A stretch of 41,303 nucleotides of DNA from Nocardia alni. Lineage in GTDB: Bacteria; Actinomycetota; Actinomycetes; Mycobacteriales; Mycobacteriaceae. The position numbers and the translations under genes were made by a program. Numbering within the stretch: the first letter of the stretch is position 1; every line of letters starts with the position of its first letter. Positions 41,106-41,303 of the stretch are shown here, one piece after another. The DNA lies in contig NZ_JAGPOX010000084.1 in NCBI RefSeq assembly GCF_019038435.1, positions 1 to 41,303 on the forward strand, written 5' to 3'. The notes beneath the pieces are model-generated. The model made no database searches. It saw only the letters and a program-made list of their open reading frames with translations, and was not told the DNA's origin.

Positions 41106-41303
41106 TCATGCGCGAGGCCCGAAGAACTCGGCGCGCGCCGCATCGATACGAGCCTGTGCCGCCGAGGCGCTCTGGAAGCTGATCGCGCCGGAACCCGCCG
41201 CGGCCAAGGCCATGGCGATGATGCCGCCGATAACGGTCAGCACATTCGGCTTGGGCAGACCGGTATTGGCCGAGGTCGGACGCACATCCGGATTCGGCTG
41301 GGC
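41106..41303 (-). CDS. Membrane protein, C-terminal fragment (5' end outside window)
   Basis: The frame is open to the right edge and gives the last 65 residues. They include a polar N-terminal part (AQPNPDVRPTSANTGLPKPN), one hydrophobic segment (VLTVIGGIIAMALAAAGSGAI) and a short end AQARIDAARAEFFGPRA. It lies 88 bases upstream of the ImmA/IrrE gene in the same direction and may be in its operon. I do not recognise the family. Confidence 0.6.
   Translation of the reverse strand, partial: AQPNPDVRPTSANTGLPKPNVLTVIGGIIAMALAAAGSGAISFQSASAAQARIDAARAEFFGPRA

Noticed and set aside
1..41303. CRISPR arrays, rRNA and tRNA genes.
   Set aside because: No spaced repeat arrays or RNA gene signatures were recognised on either strand.

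Overview
The window is high-GC actinobacterial DNA of the Mycobacteriales type. The dense 1- to 4-base gene overlaps, the mce and yrbE genes, the KstR-type operators, the F420-dependent oxidoreductases and the gene order fit Nocardia best. Rhodococcus is possible. No marker gene fixes the genus, so this assignment is inference.

Layout: (1) 1-1310 is the 3' part of otsA (trehalose-6-phosphate synthase). (2) 1634-11871, minus strand, is a complete mce4-type sterol import operon: yrbE4A, yrbE4B, mce4A-F and two Mce-associated membrane proteins, with almost every junction overlapping or a few bases apart. (3) 12155-15803 holds side-chain genes hsd4B and fdxD (minus) and chsE4/fadE26 and chsE5/fadE27 (plus). 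(4) 15976-27947 is a block with no evident sterol function: two aldo/keto reductases, two TetR regulators with visible operators, an MFS exporter, an AraC regulator, an HSL-type esterase, a methyltransferase, a redoxin/SnoaL pair, a VOC protein, a Ser/Thr kinase, a DUF4189 secreted protein and a SigG-like ECF sigma factor. (5) 28114-38338 returns to sterol genes: fadD19, an Rv3520c-like F420 oxidoreductase, an operon of a double DUF35 protein, ltp4, ltp3, a second F420 oxidoreductase and a ketosteroid-isomerase-like protein, then divergent cyp125 and fadA5. (6) 38339-41303 holds an EspR-like XRE regulator facing an operon of a membrane protein, an ImmA/IrrE-type zinc protease and another membrane protein cut by the window edge. 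It also has structured non-coding DNA.

How the parts work together: eight sites fitting the KstR operator (TNNAACNNGTTNNA, allowing one mismatch) lie in the promoter regions of the sterol genes and nowhere else that I could find. The expected flow is: Mce4 imports sterol; CYP125, possibly fed by FdxD, oxidises C26/27; FadD19 forms the CoA ester; ChsE4-ChsE5, Hsd4B and FadA5 carry out beta-oxidation; Ltp3/Ltp4 with the DUF35 protein handle C24-branched (plant sterol) side chains.

The parts that look least described are the XRE / membrane protein / ImmA cluster with its direct repeats, a predicted three-helix RNA fold upstream of the XRE gene, a 19-base motif shared between that region and the sigma-factor promoter, and the catalytically altered DUF35, Ltp and KSI-like proteins.
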